A stretch of 64,000 bases of DNA from Deinandra increscens subsp. villosa (GCA_039602395.1 JBCNJP010000025.1:42510922-42574921), one strand, 5' to 3'; numbered from the stretch's first letter, positions 43,215 through 54,399 are shown. Numbers and translations: made by a program. The notes: generated from the letters alone by a model not told the origin.

Positions 43215-45487
43215 TCGTCTTCATTGATGACATTCTCATCTACTCCAAATCAAAATCGGATCACGAACAACACCTACGTCTGATTTTGGAACTCCTGAAA
43301 AAAGAACAACTATATGCTAAATTCTCAAAATGTGAGTTTTGGCTTAAGGAAGTTCAATTTTTGGGACACATCGTCAATGAAAAGGGTATCCATGTAGATC
43401 CCGCTAAGATCGAAACCGTCAAGAATTGGAGTATTCCTACTACTCCTACCGAAATTCGTTCTTTTCTTGGTCTAGCAGGCTACTACCGGCGTTTCATTTC
43501 TAATTTCTCCAGGATTGCTTTACCACTCACTGCCTTAACCCATAAGGTCAAACCCTACGAGTGGGGTCCTAAGCAAGAGCAAGCATTTCAAACACTTAAA
43601 CAAATGTTATGTGATGCTCCTATCTTAACTCTTCCTGATGGTAACGACGATTTTTTCGTCTATTGCGATGCATCGAACCAAGGTCTTGGTTGCGTTCTCA
43701 TGCAACGAGGCAAGGTTATCGCTTATGCATCTAGACAACTCAAAATTCATGAGAAGAACTACACAACGCACGATCTGGAGCTTGGTGCGGTCGTCTTTGC
43801 TTTGAAAATCTGGAGGCATTACCTATACGGTACAAAATGTGTGATTTTCACCGACCACAAAAGTCTCCAACACATCTTTGATCAAAAGGAGCTAAACATG
43901 AGACAACGACATTGGGTTGAGCTACTCAACGACTACGATTGTGAAATTCTCTATCATCCCAGCAAAGCAAATGTTGTAGCTGACGCTCTTAGTCGTAAAG
44001 ACCATGTCAAGTCCATTCAACTTCAAAGCATTCATATTCAGTCAAATATCCAACTTCGTATCTTTGAAGCACAACATGCCTCAATCACCGAGGGTAACAT
44101 GTACGAAGAAATGTCATGTGGTGCTGAACTCCAATTGGAAACTAAACCTAATGGCCTCCTATATTTCTTAAATCGTCTTTGGATTCCTAATCGCAGTGAT
44201 CTTCGTACTTTCATCATGAACGAAGCTCATAAGTCCCGCTATTCTGTTCATCCCGGCGCAGACAAAATGTATCAAGATCTTCGTTGTCATTATTGGTGGC
44301 CCGGCATGAAAAAGGACATTGCCCTCTTCGTGGCTAAATGCCTCACTTGTTCCAAAGTGAAAGCAGAACATCAACGACCTTCTGGCTTGCTTGAACAACC
44401 AGAGATTCCGATGTGGAAGTGGGAAAACATAGTCATGGATTTCATCACTAAACTTTCACGCACTTCAGATGGTCACGATAGCATTTGGGTAATCATTGAC
44501 CGATTGACCAAATCAGCTCATTTCATTCCTATTCGAGAAAAGTATCGAGTTGGGAAACTATCTCGAATCTACATTAAAGAAATTGCTTGTCGTCACGGTG
44601 TGCCTTTGAGCATTATCTCCGATTGTGATGGTCGTTTTAGCTCCCGTTTTTGGCAATCTCTTCAATCAGCTTTTGGTACTCGTCTAGACCTTAGCAGCGC
44701 TTATCATCCTCAAACCGATGGTCAATCTGAACGAACTATCCAAACACTTGAGGATATGCTTAGATCATGTGTTATCGATTTCGGTGGCAATTGGGATTCG
44801 CACTTACCTTTGATCGAGTTCTCTTACAATAACAGCTACCATACAAGCATCGGCATGGCATCTTTCGAGGCACTCTATGGTCGAAAGTGTCGCTCACCTA
44901 TTTGTTGGAACGAGATTGGTGACGCCCAAATCACTGGTCCAGAGTTAATTCAAGAAACTACCGACAAAATCATTCAAATCCATGATAATCTACTCGCTGC
45001 TAGGAGTCGTCAAAAGAGCTACGCTAATAAACGACGCAAACCCCTAGAATTCAAAGTCGGCGACTTAGTACTCCTTAAGGTATCCCCTTGGAAGGGAGTT
45101 GTCCGATTTGGAAAGAAAGGAAAGCTAGCACCTCGTTACGTTGGCCCATTCAAAGTCCTTAAAAGGATTGGGACAGTGGCTTACAAGCTCGAGCTACCTT
45201 CTGAGCTCAAAAATGTTCATCCAACCTTCCACGTGTCAAATCTTCGGAAATGCTTAGCCGATGAAAACCTCCATGTTCCTCTAAATGAAGTGCACATCGA
45301 TGAATATATGCACTTTGTAGAGAAACCCATAGAGATTATGGACCATGAGGTGAAACAACTCAAGCATAGTCGCATACTTATTGTCAAGATTCGTTGGGAA
45401 TCCAAGCGTGGTCCGGAATTCACTTGGGAACGCGAAGACCAAATGAAAACCAAGTATCCACACCTTTTTGCATCGGCCTCCTCGTAA
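43184..45487 (+). pseudogene. Chromovirus RT active site, RNase H, integrase and chromodomain
   Basis: An open 767-codon segment. RT palm 'FVIVFIDDILIYSKS'. RNase H 'FFVYCDASNQGLGCVLM' with 'DHKSLQHIF'. Integrase H2C2 'HPGADKMYQDL...CLTCSKVK'. Catalytic core 'WENIVMDFITKL', 'SIISDCDGRFSSRFW' (usual SDRD reads SDCD) and 'YHPQTDGQSERTIQTLEDML'. A GPY/F-type module 'GKLAPRYVGPFKVLKRIG' is followed by a C-terminal chromodomain-like end ('IRWESKRGPEFTWEREDQMK'). The clade is Tekay/Del by domain order and similarity. The downstream half is intact, but the pol frame is broken upstream. Confidence 0.92.
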
Positions 45488-45510
45488 TCAATTTCGGGAC
45501 GAAATTCTCT

Positions 45511-45524
45511 AAAGTAGGGGAGAC
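45511..45524 (+). other. Polypurine tract
   Basis: aaagtaggggagac immediately before the 3' LTR start TGTGAC at 45,525. Primes plus-strand synthesis. Confidence 0.85.
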
Positions 45525-46418
45525 TGTGACATCCGTCTTTTTCTTCCATATTTGTAACCCGACCCGTTTCAGTTATCCATGTAATTTCAATCTTTATTCA
45601 AGCAAATCATGAAATTCTATTTTTACCCTCGTTTCATTTTATATGTAATATATATAGGGTAAGGATCATGCGAAAACACTTTTTATTGCGAAAACGCGTA
45701 AACACATATTAAAACCTACATAACTTCTTCATACGTTAATGTTTTTTCATAAAATTTGTACCAAAAGTCTTAGAAAGATGTTATCTTTAATTCTGGAAAA
45801 AGTAGAAAAGAATTAACGTTTCGTGATTTTTTCGTGTGCTGCACATGTGCATCATTATCATTAGTACTGCACAAAGACGAATTATCATGCGAAAAAACAC
45901 TCCTTATGTTAAAAACTTATAAAAAACAGTAAAACATTTATTGTACTAATGATAATGGTACATAGTGCACATATGCAACATAGAATAAAAAAATTATAAA
46001 ATGTTATTTTTTGTCTTTAGATCTAAAAATAACACAACTATAAGATTTAGGGTGCAATTTCTTATTAAAAATATTAATGTATACAACACGTATGAGGTTT
46101 TTTTTGGTGTGATGCACATGTGCATCATTCAAAAAAATACAAAAAAATAACAGAAATATAAGATATATGGTGCGACTTAGAAAAAAATATATTAACTTAT
46201 GCTAAAAGTATGAGTTTTTTTTGCTGCACATGTGCATCACACGAAAAAAACCGAAACGTTAACTTTTTTTTTTTAATTTCCAGAATTAAAGATAACATAA
46301 TTCTAAGACTTTTGGTGCAAATTTTTTTAAAAAATGTTAACGTATTAAGAAGTTATAGAGGTTTTAATATGTGTTTACGCGTTTTCACAATATATATGTG
46401 TTTACACATGATCCTTCC

Positions 46419-46477
<59 letters not shown>

Positions 46478-46801
46478 ATGCATGTTAAGGTCATACCCGA
46501 GTCAACTCACGAAACCAATGGTGATAATCATTTGACAACTCCAACACTATATATTAATGGTGGTAAAATAATAAAGATTATAAAAAAAATATAGTTTTTA
46601 TAAATCTATTTTTTTTTATACATAAAACATTTTAAATATTAAATCTATATCAAAAGACTACCCAAAGGGTTTACCAAGTGTTACCAAGGATTACCAAGTG
46701 TTACCAAGGATTTACCAAGTGTTACCAAGGATTTACCAAGTGTTACCAAGGATTACCAAGTGTTACCAATGGTTTTACCAAGTGTTACCAAGGATTTACC
46801 A
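45525..46801 (+). mobile_element. 3' LTR of chromovirus, truncated by duplication junction
   Basis: Begins TGTGACATCC and follows the 5' LTR through the (TA)n and the minisatellite, then switches at about 46,801 from 'aaggatttaccaag' to 'tttagaaaaacaaagac', which belongs to the enclosing solo LTR (34,524). The distal ~1.3 kb of the LTR is missing. A foldback element (45,656-46,420) sits in its (TA)n tract. Confidence 0.9.
45656..46420. mobile_element. Foldback/MITE element, 765 bp, in LTR (TA)n
   Basis: Inverted arms of about 140 bp: left 'gggtaaggatcatg...cgtaaacacatattaaaacc...ttatctttaattctgga' mirrors the right end. The matching 5' LTR (35,398-35,470) has only (TA)n, an empty site. The centre repeats 'tgcacatgtgcatca' three times. 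No ORF. Confidence 0.85.
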
Positions 46802-47270
46802 AGTTTAGAAAAACAAAGACTAACAAAGGACTTTATTTTTGAAATGAGTGTTTTATGACAAATTTACTTGTCTAAATATTTGACCAAACTTTTAATAAAC
46901 AACTAAACAAGTTAGCCAATTTAAATTACTTAAAGACGTAGCATAATCCGATACGAATAATATCGGGTAAATACTCAAAATTTTATAATAATAAACGACT
47001 ATTATTATTATCCGATTCATTCTAAACAAATACAACCCTTTCGTATTTATTTTTCAATGTTTAAGGATAGACCTAAAGTAAACATATTTCTTTTGGATAA
47101 ACTCGTTTATGTTTATCTTAATTACAAATTCACTCACGATCCGGCACACCGGACTCACATTTGAAAATCCTTTTTTCCAAACATATTTCAACTACAAGTT
47201 TTGATTTAAGGAAACGTCGAAATAAATAATACACCTTATTATTTATCACGACGAATGAAAAATGCTATAA

Positions 47271-47330
<60 letters not shown>

Positions 47331-48214
47331 AGGATAAAATGAAAACCTCTCCGAGTTGGAAAAACCGTGAAAACTAAGCTAAAAAATTCGTTTTTTGTTC
47401 CGATTTTTTTTATGGTGACTCTCTAACTTAAAAAAACACCCTTTATGAAAAAAAATGAAAAAAACGCCGAGTAACTTTTTTTTAAAAAAATATTTAAGAA
47501 CCGATTTTTTTGCAAAAAGAAGTTAACCGGCCAAAAAAGACGTTCAAAGCTTGTTATTTTTTTTAGATGTATTTTTTTATAGATTCTACATTCATTTTTG
47601 ATGGTTTTGGTGAAAAAAACATAAAAAAGCGCCTAGAGATTTTTTTAAAAAAAATTATTTACAGATTTTGTTACATATGTAACAAGGCGTTTTACATATG
47701 TAACAGGCAAATGTTACATATGTAACATGACGTAACGTCAGATTTCGGAATTTTGTTTTAAAAAAACTACTACGCGTTTTTTTGATTTTTTTTCACCATA
47801 GGGCTTGTATTAACACATATAATCACTACAAAAAATTTGAAGAAAAAAAATCGTTTTGTGGTAGTTTCCACGGTTTTTCCAACTCAAAGTGGTTTTCATT
47901 ATATCCATCCCCTATATATATAATAACCTAACCAACAATCAAATCAACTTAGACCTCATACTTATCATATGTTTGAACACCACTATAACACACAAATATT
48001 TTTTTTGAATAAATCTTACCAAACGGATTTTCCAAACGTACGAACGGAAATAAATTGTCAAGACTCGATCAGGATCATTGGTTAACTAAAACGTTATCCA
48101 ATTGAATCAAGACCTAAGACTTGTTCTACTATTATTGATATTAGGACGTCAGTTGCTCACAGCTCGTATCAGCTATCCGATCATTAACCTTGAAGAGGTG
48201 AGTTTCACCGCCCC
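46802..48214 (+). repeat. Duplicated copy of solo-LTR segment 34,524-35,288
   Basis: Matches 34,524-35,288 from 'agtttagaaaaacaaag' through 'gaagaggtgagtttca' and gcccc, interrupted by a foldback element at 47,327. It keeps ~85 bp ('ttagccaatttaaattacttaaag...') that copy 1 lacks, so copy 1 had a deletion after duplication or the donor allele differed. Confidence 0.9.
47327..47912. mobile_element. Foldback/MITE element, ~586 bp, in (TA)n
   Basis: Ends 'ataaaatgaaaacc...gagttggaaaaaccgtg' are mirrored by 'cacggtttttccaactcaaa...ggttttcattatatccatcccc'. It contains the repeated phrase 'ttacatatgtaac'. Inserted in the (TA)n tract; the sister sequence at 34,934-34,985 lacks it. Confidence 0.8.
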
Positions 48215-49430
48215 TGTGACATCCGTCTATTTTCCATATTTGTAACCCTACTCGTTTCAGTTATCCATGTAATTTCAATCTTTATTCAAGCAAATCATGA
48301 AATTCTATTTTTACCCTCGTTAATTTATATATAGGGTTAGGTTCAAATGAGAACTTTTTATTTTGAGAACTTTTGAGAACTAATTCATGGGGGGGGGGGG
48401 GTCCATATATATAAACTAGTGGCTGAGATTAGTTCTTTTTAGTTCTCAAACCCAATTGGTTCTCAAATGATCCTCTCCCTATATATATGTTATGCATGTT
48501 AAAGTCATACCCGAGTCAACTCACGAAACCAATGGTGATAATCATTTGACAACTCCAACACTATATATTAATGGTGGTAAAATAATAAAGATTATAAAAA
48601 AAATATAGTTTTTATAAATCTATTTTTTTATAAATAAAACATTTTAAATATTAAATCTATATCAAAAGACTACCCAAAGGATTTACCAAGTGTTACCAAG
48701 GATTACCAAGTTTTACCAAGGATTTACCAAGTGTTACCAAGGATTTACCAAGTGTTACCAAGGATTACCAAGTGTTACCAAGTGTTACCAAGGATTTACC
48801 TAGTGTTACCAAGGATTACCAAAGGCTAAAATTTCATGTATAAATACGGCATGCTTGAACCAAAAATAAACACACTCAAACTCATTTCTTACTCCCAAAA
48901 ACGCTCACGAAGATATATCCATTTCTCCTTCCAATTCCACGACAGAAGGAAATTATCTACCTTTTGAAGACTCACGAGTGGATTCAACATCCTCCTACTA
49001 CATTCCTTCTCCTTGCTTGCTTTAAGTGAGTAATCGTTCGTTATTATTTTTATGTCGTTATTTTGAACTAGTCAAGCCTTCGGGTTAACTATAATCTCAA
49101 AAGAAAAATACCAATCTTATATATATTATACTCCTCAAATATAAGCACCTCGTGTGTTAATTATAAATTAAATTTGCTATAGTTAAACTTATATTCATAG
49201 TTTCATCTTATTTGCATAAAACATTAACGTTTTTTTTATATAAAATGTGTCTCAAATCTAATTATTATATATTTCAAATTAAATATTAGATCTAACGGAT
49301 CTCCATTATGCTCGTTAAAGACTCTAAATATTTATAACTTTATTAAAATGGATTTTATATAAACTGAGTTAAGACTTGGACTTATTAAAAATCAACTATT
49401 AGTAATCTATATATATTTCTTTTGTTATAC

Positions 49431-49467
<37 letters not shown>

Positions 49468-50531
49468 TGTATATGTATTCGTTGCATTTTAAACGGACAC
49501 AACCTGAGACAAAAATATTATTTATCCAACTCACTCAAAATATAACTCGTAAATCTAGAGCACGATTTACTTGAATATTCAACTACACTTATATTTATTT
49601 TCGTAGAATAAATATACATATATCAAACACAAATAATTATCACCAACGGTTAAACGGGTTAACTCACGTAACTAGACTCGACTAGTCTAAATGGTTGACT
49701 TACATATTTGACCCATATCACTAAACCTTAGGGTGTCTTTATATAATTTAGGACACGGATAGGTCATCTTCATATCACTCGGATTATTCTCATATTTCAC
49801 TTATTGATCAAGTGGGTATTCATATCTCCTTTCGTTTTCAAGTTTTGGGATGTGACATGTATACATATTCAAATATCAAATCTTTATTCATTTACAAACC
49901 ATGCGATTTCATTTCATGTCTATGTGTGATTACATGCTATATGTTAGACTATGGTGTTTTTATGCAAAATTCAACTTTCAAGTGTAATCATTAACATACA
50001 AGCCTACGGTAACAATGATAGATCTATTGGCTGACATTCCCACCTAAATTTGACTGTATAGACGGCATTTGGGTGATTGAAACCTATCACAATTAGCTAT
50101 GACCTGAATTTGACTGTATAGACGACATTCGGGTTATGGTACAAGTTATCAAGGTTTGATTATACAAATTCAATATTGGTTTATTCATACATACTTGAGT
50201 CTACATCAGACATTTGAATCGCTTACAAACTACTATATGTATTCTAACCCTATGTTTACTCAGCAACTATTTTTAGTTGACACTCTCTATTTCTATACAT
50301 GTTACAGGAAATACGGTTTGAGCCATACTTGATTGATGCTAACATCTAGGATGCTTTGGACCTAGATTAATTAAATCAAACTTTATCTTTATGCTATGTT
50401 ATGTGTATTGGATCCTCCTGTAAGACTTGGAATTTGGTAATGAATAATTATTGAGACTTTGATTAGTGTCATGAGCATTTGGACAATCATCATGCCCCGA
50501 CGTAAATTCCGCCGTCGGTTGGGGTGTGACA
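48215..50531 (+). mobile_element. Chromovirus solo LTR with gcccc TSD
   Basis: Full-length LTR (TGTGAC...GTGTGACA) flanked by gcccc at 48,210-48,214 and 50,532-50,536. No internal region follows: the next base resumes the enclosing solo LTR. Nearly identical to the 5' LTR at 35,289, including the TATA box (48,839) and minisatellite. It marks the second copy of a duplicated locus. Confidence 0.92.
48334..48479. mobile_element. Small MITE 'gggttaggttcaaatgag' type in LTR
   Basis: 146 bp with ends 'gggttaggttcaaatgagaac' and 'ttctcaaatgatcctctccc', inverted to each other. Same family as elements at 52,156, 52,350, 53,522 and 53,760. It holds a G12-14 run. Located at the (TA)n of this LTR copy only. 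Confidence 0.85.
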
Positions 50532-51344
50532 GCCCCTTTCTTTTAAAATTGTTTAAATACTTTGGGGGAGAAATCATGATCAAACAAATCTGTTTACTTG
50601 ATATTATGGTACAACTGTTACGCCTTATTGATTATTCGTACTTTCATACCCCTTCATAGTAATTTGAAATATAACCTATTGCTACAAATCCCACCCACAA
50701 TTGATTTCAATTATTTCCTGTAACGAAACGATAACTAGTGAATAGATCTATTTGGGTTGACAACCCTGCCCTAATTGGTAGCTCCAATTTTGACTCTGCG
50801 GTATCTGTCACGGGGTACATGTCAGTTATTCCTTGCCATTGGTATTTCTTAGGGGAAGTTACCATAGGTGGGTAAATCTGTTAGTGTTTGAAATCAAGGT
50901 ACAGATAGATCAATGCAACGACGGGTAAACCTTTGTAATATCTTGTATACCATCAACTCTTTTACAAATACGTTTTTGTAGAGTCCTAAACCTGTGAACT
51001 CACCAACATTACGTTGAGCTTTTAAACTCATGTATTTCTCAGGTAACTAAAGAACCGCTCTCGGTATGCAAATGGGAAGTCTATCAACTACTAGGGCATG
51101 CATTAGGGATGGAGTCATGGTCACCCCTTTCTATTTAAATAAATCATGAACGCTCGTAATTTCTATCTAAATGTTATCGTTTTAAATTTGTAAGACAATG
51201 TTATCTTTTATGAAATCCGCTGCAACTTTGATAACTATTTGGTTTTCAAACGTAAACGAAACTGGTAAGGGTCGTTCCTTGTATCCACGACTATGACCCC
51301 ATGACGTCACATGCCCACGTAATCGGTAACTTCGGGGTGTGACA
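50532..51344 (+). mobile_element. Solo LTR (3.6 kb), right part
   Basis: Continuation of the LTR from 35,288 to its end gtgtgaca. Contains typical late-LTR blocks ('gtgaactcaccaacattacgttgag', split here for length: gtgaactcacc / aacattacg). Followed by TSD caatc and copia coding sequence. Confidence 0.85.
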
Positions 51345-51571
51345 CAATCTAAGTGTAACAAACTACTTGGCAAACCCGGTTTTTCACTCTCGAAATGAAA
51401 CACTTGGCATTAGATTTTCACTTTGTACGGGAAAAGTACATGAGGGTACACTCCTTGTCCCACATAGTTGGACATGATCAACTCGTTGACGCTCTCACAA
51501 AGCCTCTTCTCAAGCAACGACATCGATTTCTTCTAAGATTGGACTCCTTCCACGCCCATCCATCTTGCTAG
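51345..51571 (+). pseudogene. Ty1/copia RNase H C-terminus (3' piece)
   Basis: Completes the fragment interrupted at 32,516. It encodes 'NPVFHSRMKHLALDFHFVRE', 'HIVGHDQLVDALTKPLLKQR', then a stop TAG at 51,569. The canonical 'ADIFTKPL' reads 'VDALTKPL'. Read together with 32,071-32,516 it shows the caatc duplication and so dates the solo LTR as later than the copia. Confidence 0.9.
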
Positions 51572-51772
51572 GACATGTTAAACCACCCGACTCTAGACCC
51601 AAACCGTAACGATTGTTTGACTAGTTTAAATAACTAGTGACGGTCGTTTTAAATTATGTTTTACTATCATTTATTTACTAGATTGAATTGTTTGACTAGC
51701 TTTTATTTTTTTCACTCAATTTTAGGATTGTTTCCCTTGTAGTTAGTCTCTTGTTTTCCATTTGTTTGTACA
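51572..51772 (+). other. Possible remains of copia 3' end/LTR
   Basis: TGTTAAACC at 51,576 directly after the copia stop could be an LTR start, and the stretch has repeated 'tttgactag' words. The end of this LTR is not identifiable because a Helitron starts at 51,773. Confidence 0.35.
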
Positions 51773-52112
51773 TCTTTAATCCTAATAAAGCACTAAAATG
51801 GATGCCACATGTCTTATTTCTAGGATGTCCACATAAGCATTGTCACATGTCAAAACCACATTCAAGCATCAATTTATTAGATTATCAATTAAGTATAATT
51901 ACCAATTTTTATCAAAACTAAATTTCCATTAAAAAAATTTTTGACAACCTTAATGTAAATTTGATAAATTTACTCAATAATTTGATTATTTTAAGAAACT
52001 AATCATCAGTTTGTCAAACATAATTAATCTAATTATTTTAACCGTGTTTTCTTTTTTTACAGTATCTAATATTATGAACTCAACCCGTGTAATACACGGG
52101 TTACTAACCTAG
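51773..52112 (+). mobile_element. Non-autonomous Helitron, ~340 bp
   Basis: Begins TCTTTAATCCTAATAAAGC after an A and ends with the 21-nt hairpin aacccgtgtaatacacgggtt (52,082-52,102) followed by actaaCCTAG and T. TC start, hairpin 6-8 bp before CTAG and A|T insertion all fit plant Helitrons. No coding capacity. Confidence 0.75.
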
Positions 52113-52155
<43 letters not shown>

Positions 52156-52159
<4 letters not shown>

Positions 52160-52337
52160 TAGGTTCAAATGAGAACTTTTTCTTTTGAGAACTTTTGAGA
52201 ACCATTCTGAGCCACTAAATTTCAGAGGGGAAGCATTCAAATTCATGGGGGGGGGGATTTCCATATATATAAACTAGTGGCTTAGAATGGTTCTCAAAAG
52301 TTCTCAAACCAAATTGGTTCTCAAATGATCCTCTCCC
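52156..52337. mobile_element. MITE, 'gggttaggttcaaatgag' family, copy
   Basis: Flanked on both sides by (TA) tracts. Ends 'gggttaggttcaaatgagaac' and 'ggttctcaaatgatcctctccc'. The interior 'tggcttagaatggttctcaa' matches the 53,760 copy. Confidence 0.85.
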
Positions 52338-52349
52338 TATATACATATA

Positions 52350-52512
52350 TTTGAGAACCAATTTGATTTGAGAACTAAAAAGAACTAATTTGAGTCACAA
52401 GTTTATTTACATGTATCCCCTCTCCCATGAATTGTAGTGGTCCCCCTTGAAATGTGTGGTTGAGATTTAGTTCTCAAAAGTTCTCAAAATAAAAAGTTCT
52501 CATTTGAACCTA

Positions 52513-52516
<4 letters not shown>
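52350..52516. mobile_element. Same MITE family, inverted copy
   Basis: Reads as the reverse complement of the copy at 53,522-53,699 ('aagttctcatttgaacctaaccc' end at right). The left terminal 'gggagaggatca' is missing. With 53,522 it forms inverted repeats about 1.2 kb apart. Confidence 0.8.
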
Positions 52517-52556
<40 letters not shown>

Positions 52557-52560
<4 letters not shown>

Positions 52561-52741
52561 GAGGTTCATTGTAGACACTTTCGCATGTGAAATAGCTCTT
52601 TTCACATGTGAAAGTTTCTAATTAATGAGAAAAATGAAAAAAAGAAAAAAGAAAATTAATCACAACCATTAGATCAAGAGATCTAATGGTGAAAAGGGTG
52701 TCTACCTGTCTACACTTATGGGGGTGTCTACAATGAACTTT

Positions 52742-52745
<4 letters not shown>
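52557..52745. mobile_element. Small foldback element, ~190 bp
   Basis: Ends 'ggtgaggttcattgtagacac' and 'gtgtctacaatgaacttttcac' are inverted. Internal palindromes 'ttcacatgtgaa' and 'ccattagatcaagagatctaatgg' are present. A different family from its neighbours but it also sits in (TA)n. Confidence 0.8.
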
Positions 52746-52788
<43 letters not shown>

Positions 52789-52791
<3 letters not shown>

Positions 52792-53458
52792 AATGAGAAC
52801 AATTAATAACTCTTCCTTGGAGCAATAACCAAATAACCACATCCTAGTGGCTTGATGAAAAAACAGGTGCTATGGATTAGTGACATGTGACATTCTATTT
52901 TTTTTCCTTTTTTTTAACAGAAAGGGTATAAGGGTATTTTACCCAAAAGAAAAAAGCACCCCCTCATTTTTAAAACGCTTATAAGTTTTTTATCCGAAGT
53001 CGTTTTTTTATAAAAATTATACCATTGGACTCGTCGCTCTTTTATCTTTAATTCGGATGTGGTCCCAACTTTTTTCGAAGGTTTTTTTTTCAAACGTCCG
53101 TATTAACATCAATGCTACAGAAAAAAGGCACCGGTGCTACCCAAAAAAGGCATCAGTGCTACTTTTTGTAACATTACATGTCAATACGGACGTTCGAAAA
53201 AAAGTGTCAAAAAATGTCGGGACCACATCTGAATTAAAGATAAAAATGGGACGAGTCCAACGGTATTTTTTTTATAAAAAACCGATATCGGATAAAAAAG
53301 TTATAGCCGTTTTAAAATGGAGGGGGTACTTTATTGGTTGAGTTAAATGACTAAAATACCCTTTCTGGAAAAGGAGTGAGAAGGACACTTGTCATAATTT
53401 TGGTGGTTCAAATAGGTTATTTGGTTATTCCTCCAAGCAAGGGTTATTAATAGTTCCA

Positions 53459-53463
<5 letters not shown>
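52789..53463. mobile_element. Foldback element, ~675 bp
   Basis: Ends 'gaatgagaacaattaataac...ccaaataacc' and 'ggttatttgg...gttattaatagttccatacc' are inverted. Inner arms around 'aaaagttataagc...cgactcgtcc...aattcagatgtggtccc' also mirror each other, giving two nested stems. No ORF supported. Confidence 0.8.
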
Positions 53464-53515
<52 letters not shown>

Positions 53516-53521
53516 ATATAT

Positions 53522-53696
53522 AGTCCTAGATTCAAATGAGAACTTTTTATTTTGAGAACTTTTGAGAATTAAATCTCAACCACAAATTTCAGGGGGGCCA
53601 CTACAATTCATGGGAGAGGGGATACATGTAATAAACTTGTGGCCCAAATTAGTTCTTTTTAGTTCTCAAATCAAATTGGTTCTCAAATGATCCTCT

Positions 53697-53699
<3 letters not shown>
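53522..53699. mobile_element. MITE, same family as 52,156
   Basis: 'agattcaaatgagaactttt' to 'ggttctcaaatgatcctctccc', between (TA) tracts. Left end reads tcctag rather than gggtta. Confidence 0.85.
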
Positions 53700-53759
<60 letters not shown>

Positions 53760-53763
<4 letters not shown>

Positions 53764-53935
53764 TAGGTTCAAATGAGAACTTTTTGTTTTGAGAACTTTT
53801 GTGAACTAAATCTCAACCACTAATTTCAGGTGCGGACCACTATAATTCATGGGGGGTTTTCCATATATATAAACTAGTGGCTTAGAATAGTTCTTTTTAG
53901 TTCTCAAACCCAATTGGTTCTCAAATGATCCTCTC

Positions 53936-53938
<3 letters not shown>
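53760..53938. mobile_element. MITE, same family as 52,156
   Basis: 'gggttaggttcaaatgagaac' to 'ggttctcaaatgatcctctcc', flanked by (TA) tracts of 50 bp or more on both sides. Confidence 0.85.
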
Positions 53939-54001
<63 letters not shown>

Positions 54002-54006
54002 TTATA

Positions 54007-54399
54007 GGGTTGGGGTATTTTGGAACCCACTTTGAGTTGGAGAATCTTTGGAACCCGACGTTAAAAAAATGTTTTTTTTTCTTAATTTTTTTATGGTGGT
54101 TCTTTAGGTTATAAACTACTCTTAAATGAAAAAAAATTAAAAAACCGCCTACTAGATTTTTTTAAAAAAACATGTAACTTTTTGCGTAACTGTAAAATAT
54201 GCATAAAAGTTACATATGTAACTTTTTTTTGATATTTTTTTAAAAAGAATCTGTTAGGCGGTTTTTTGATTTTTTTTCATTTAAAAGTAGTTTATAACCT
54301 AAAGAACCACCATAAAAAAATTAAGAAAAAAAAACATTTTTTTAACGTCGGGTTTCAAAGATTCTCCAACTCAAGGTGAGTTTCAATTTATCTTTTCCC
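54007..54399. mobile_element. Foldback element, ~393 bp
   Basis: Almost the whole length is two arms of about 160 bp: 'gagttggagaatctttggaacc...aggttataaactac' is mirrored from 'gtagtttataacct' to 'caaagattctccaactc'. The centre carries 'ttacatatgtaac'. The arm word 'gagttgg' and the same centre link it to 47,327. Confidence 0.85.

Noticed and set aside
46210..46488. ORFs of Ile-Tyr repeats (also 34,926-35,159; 36,352-36,573; 53,806-54,030)
   Set aside because: They come from (TA)n tracts, which read as IYIY in two frames.
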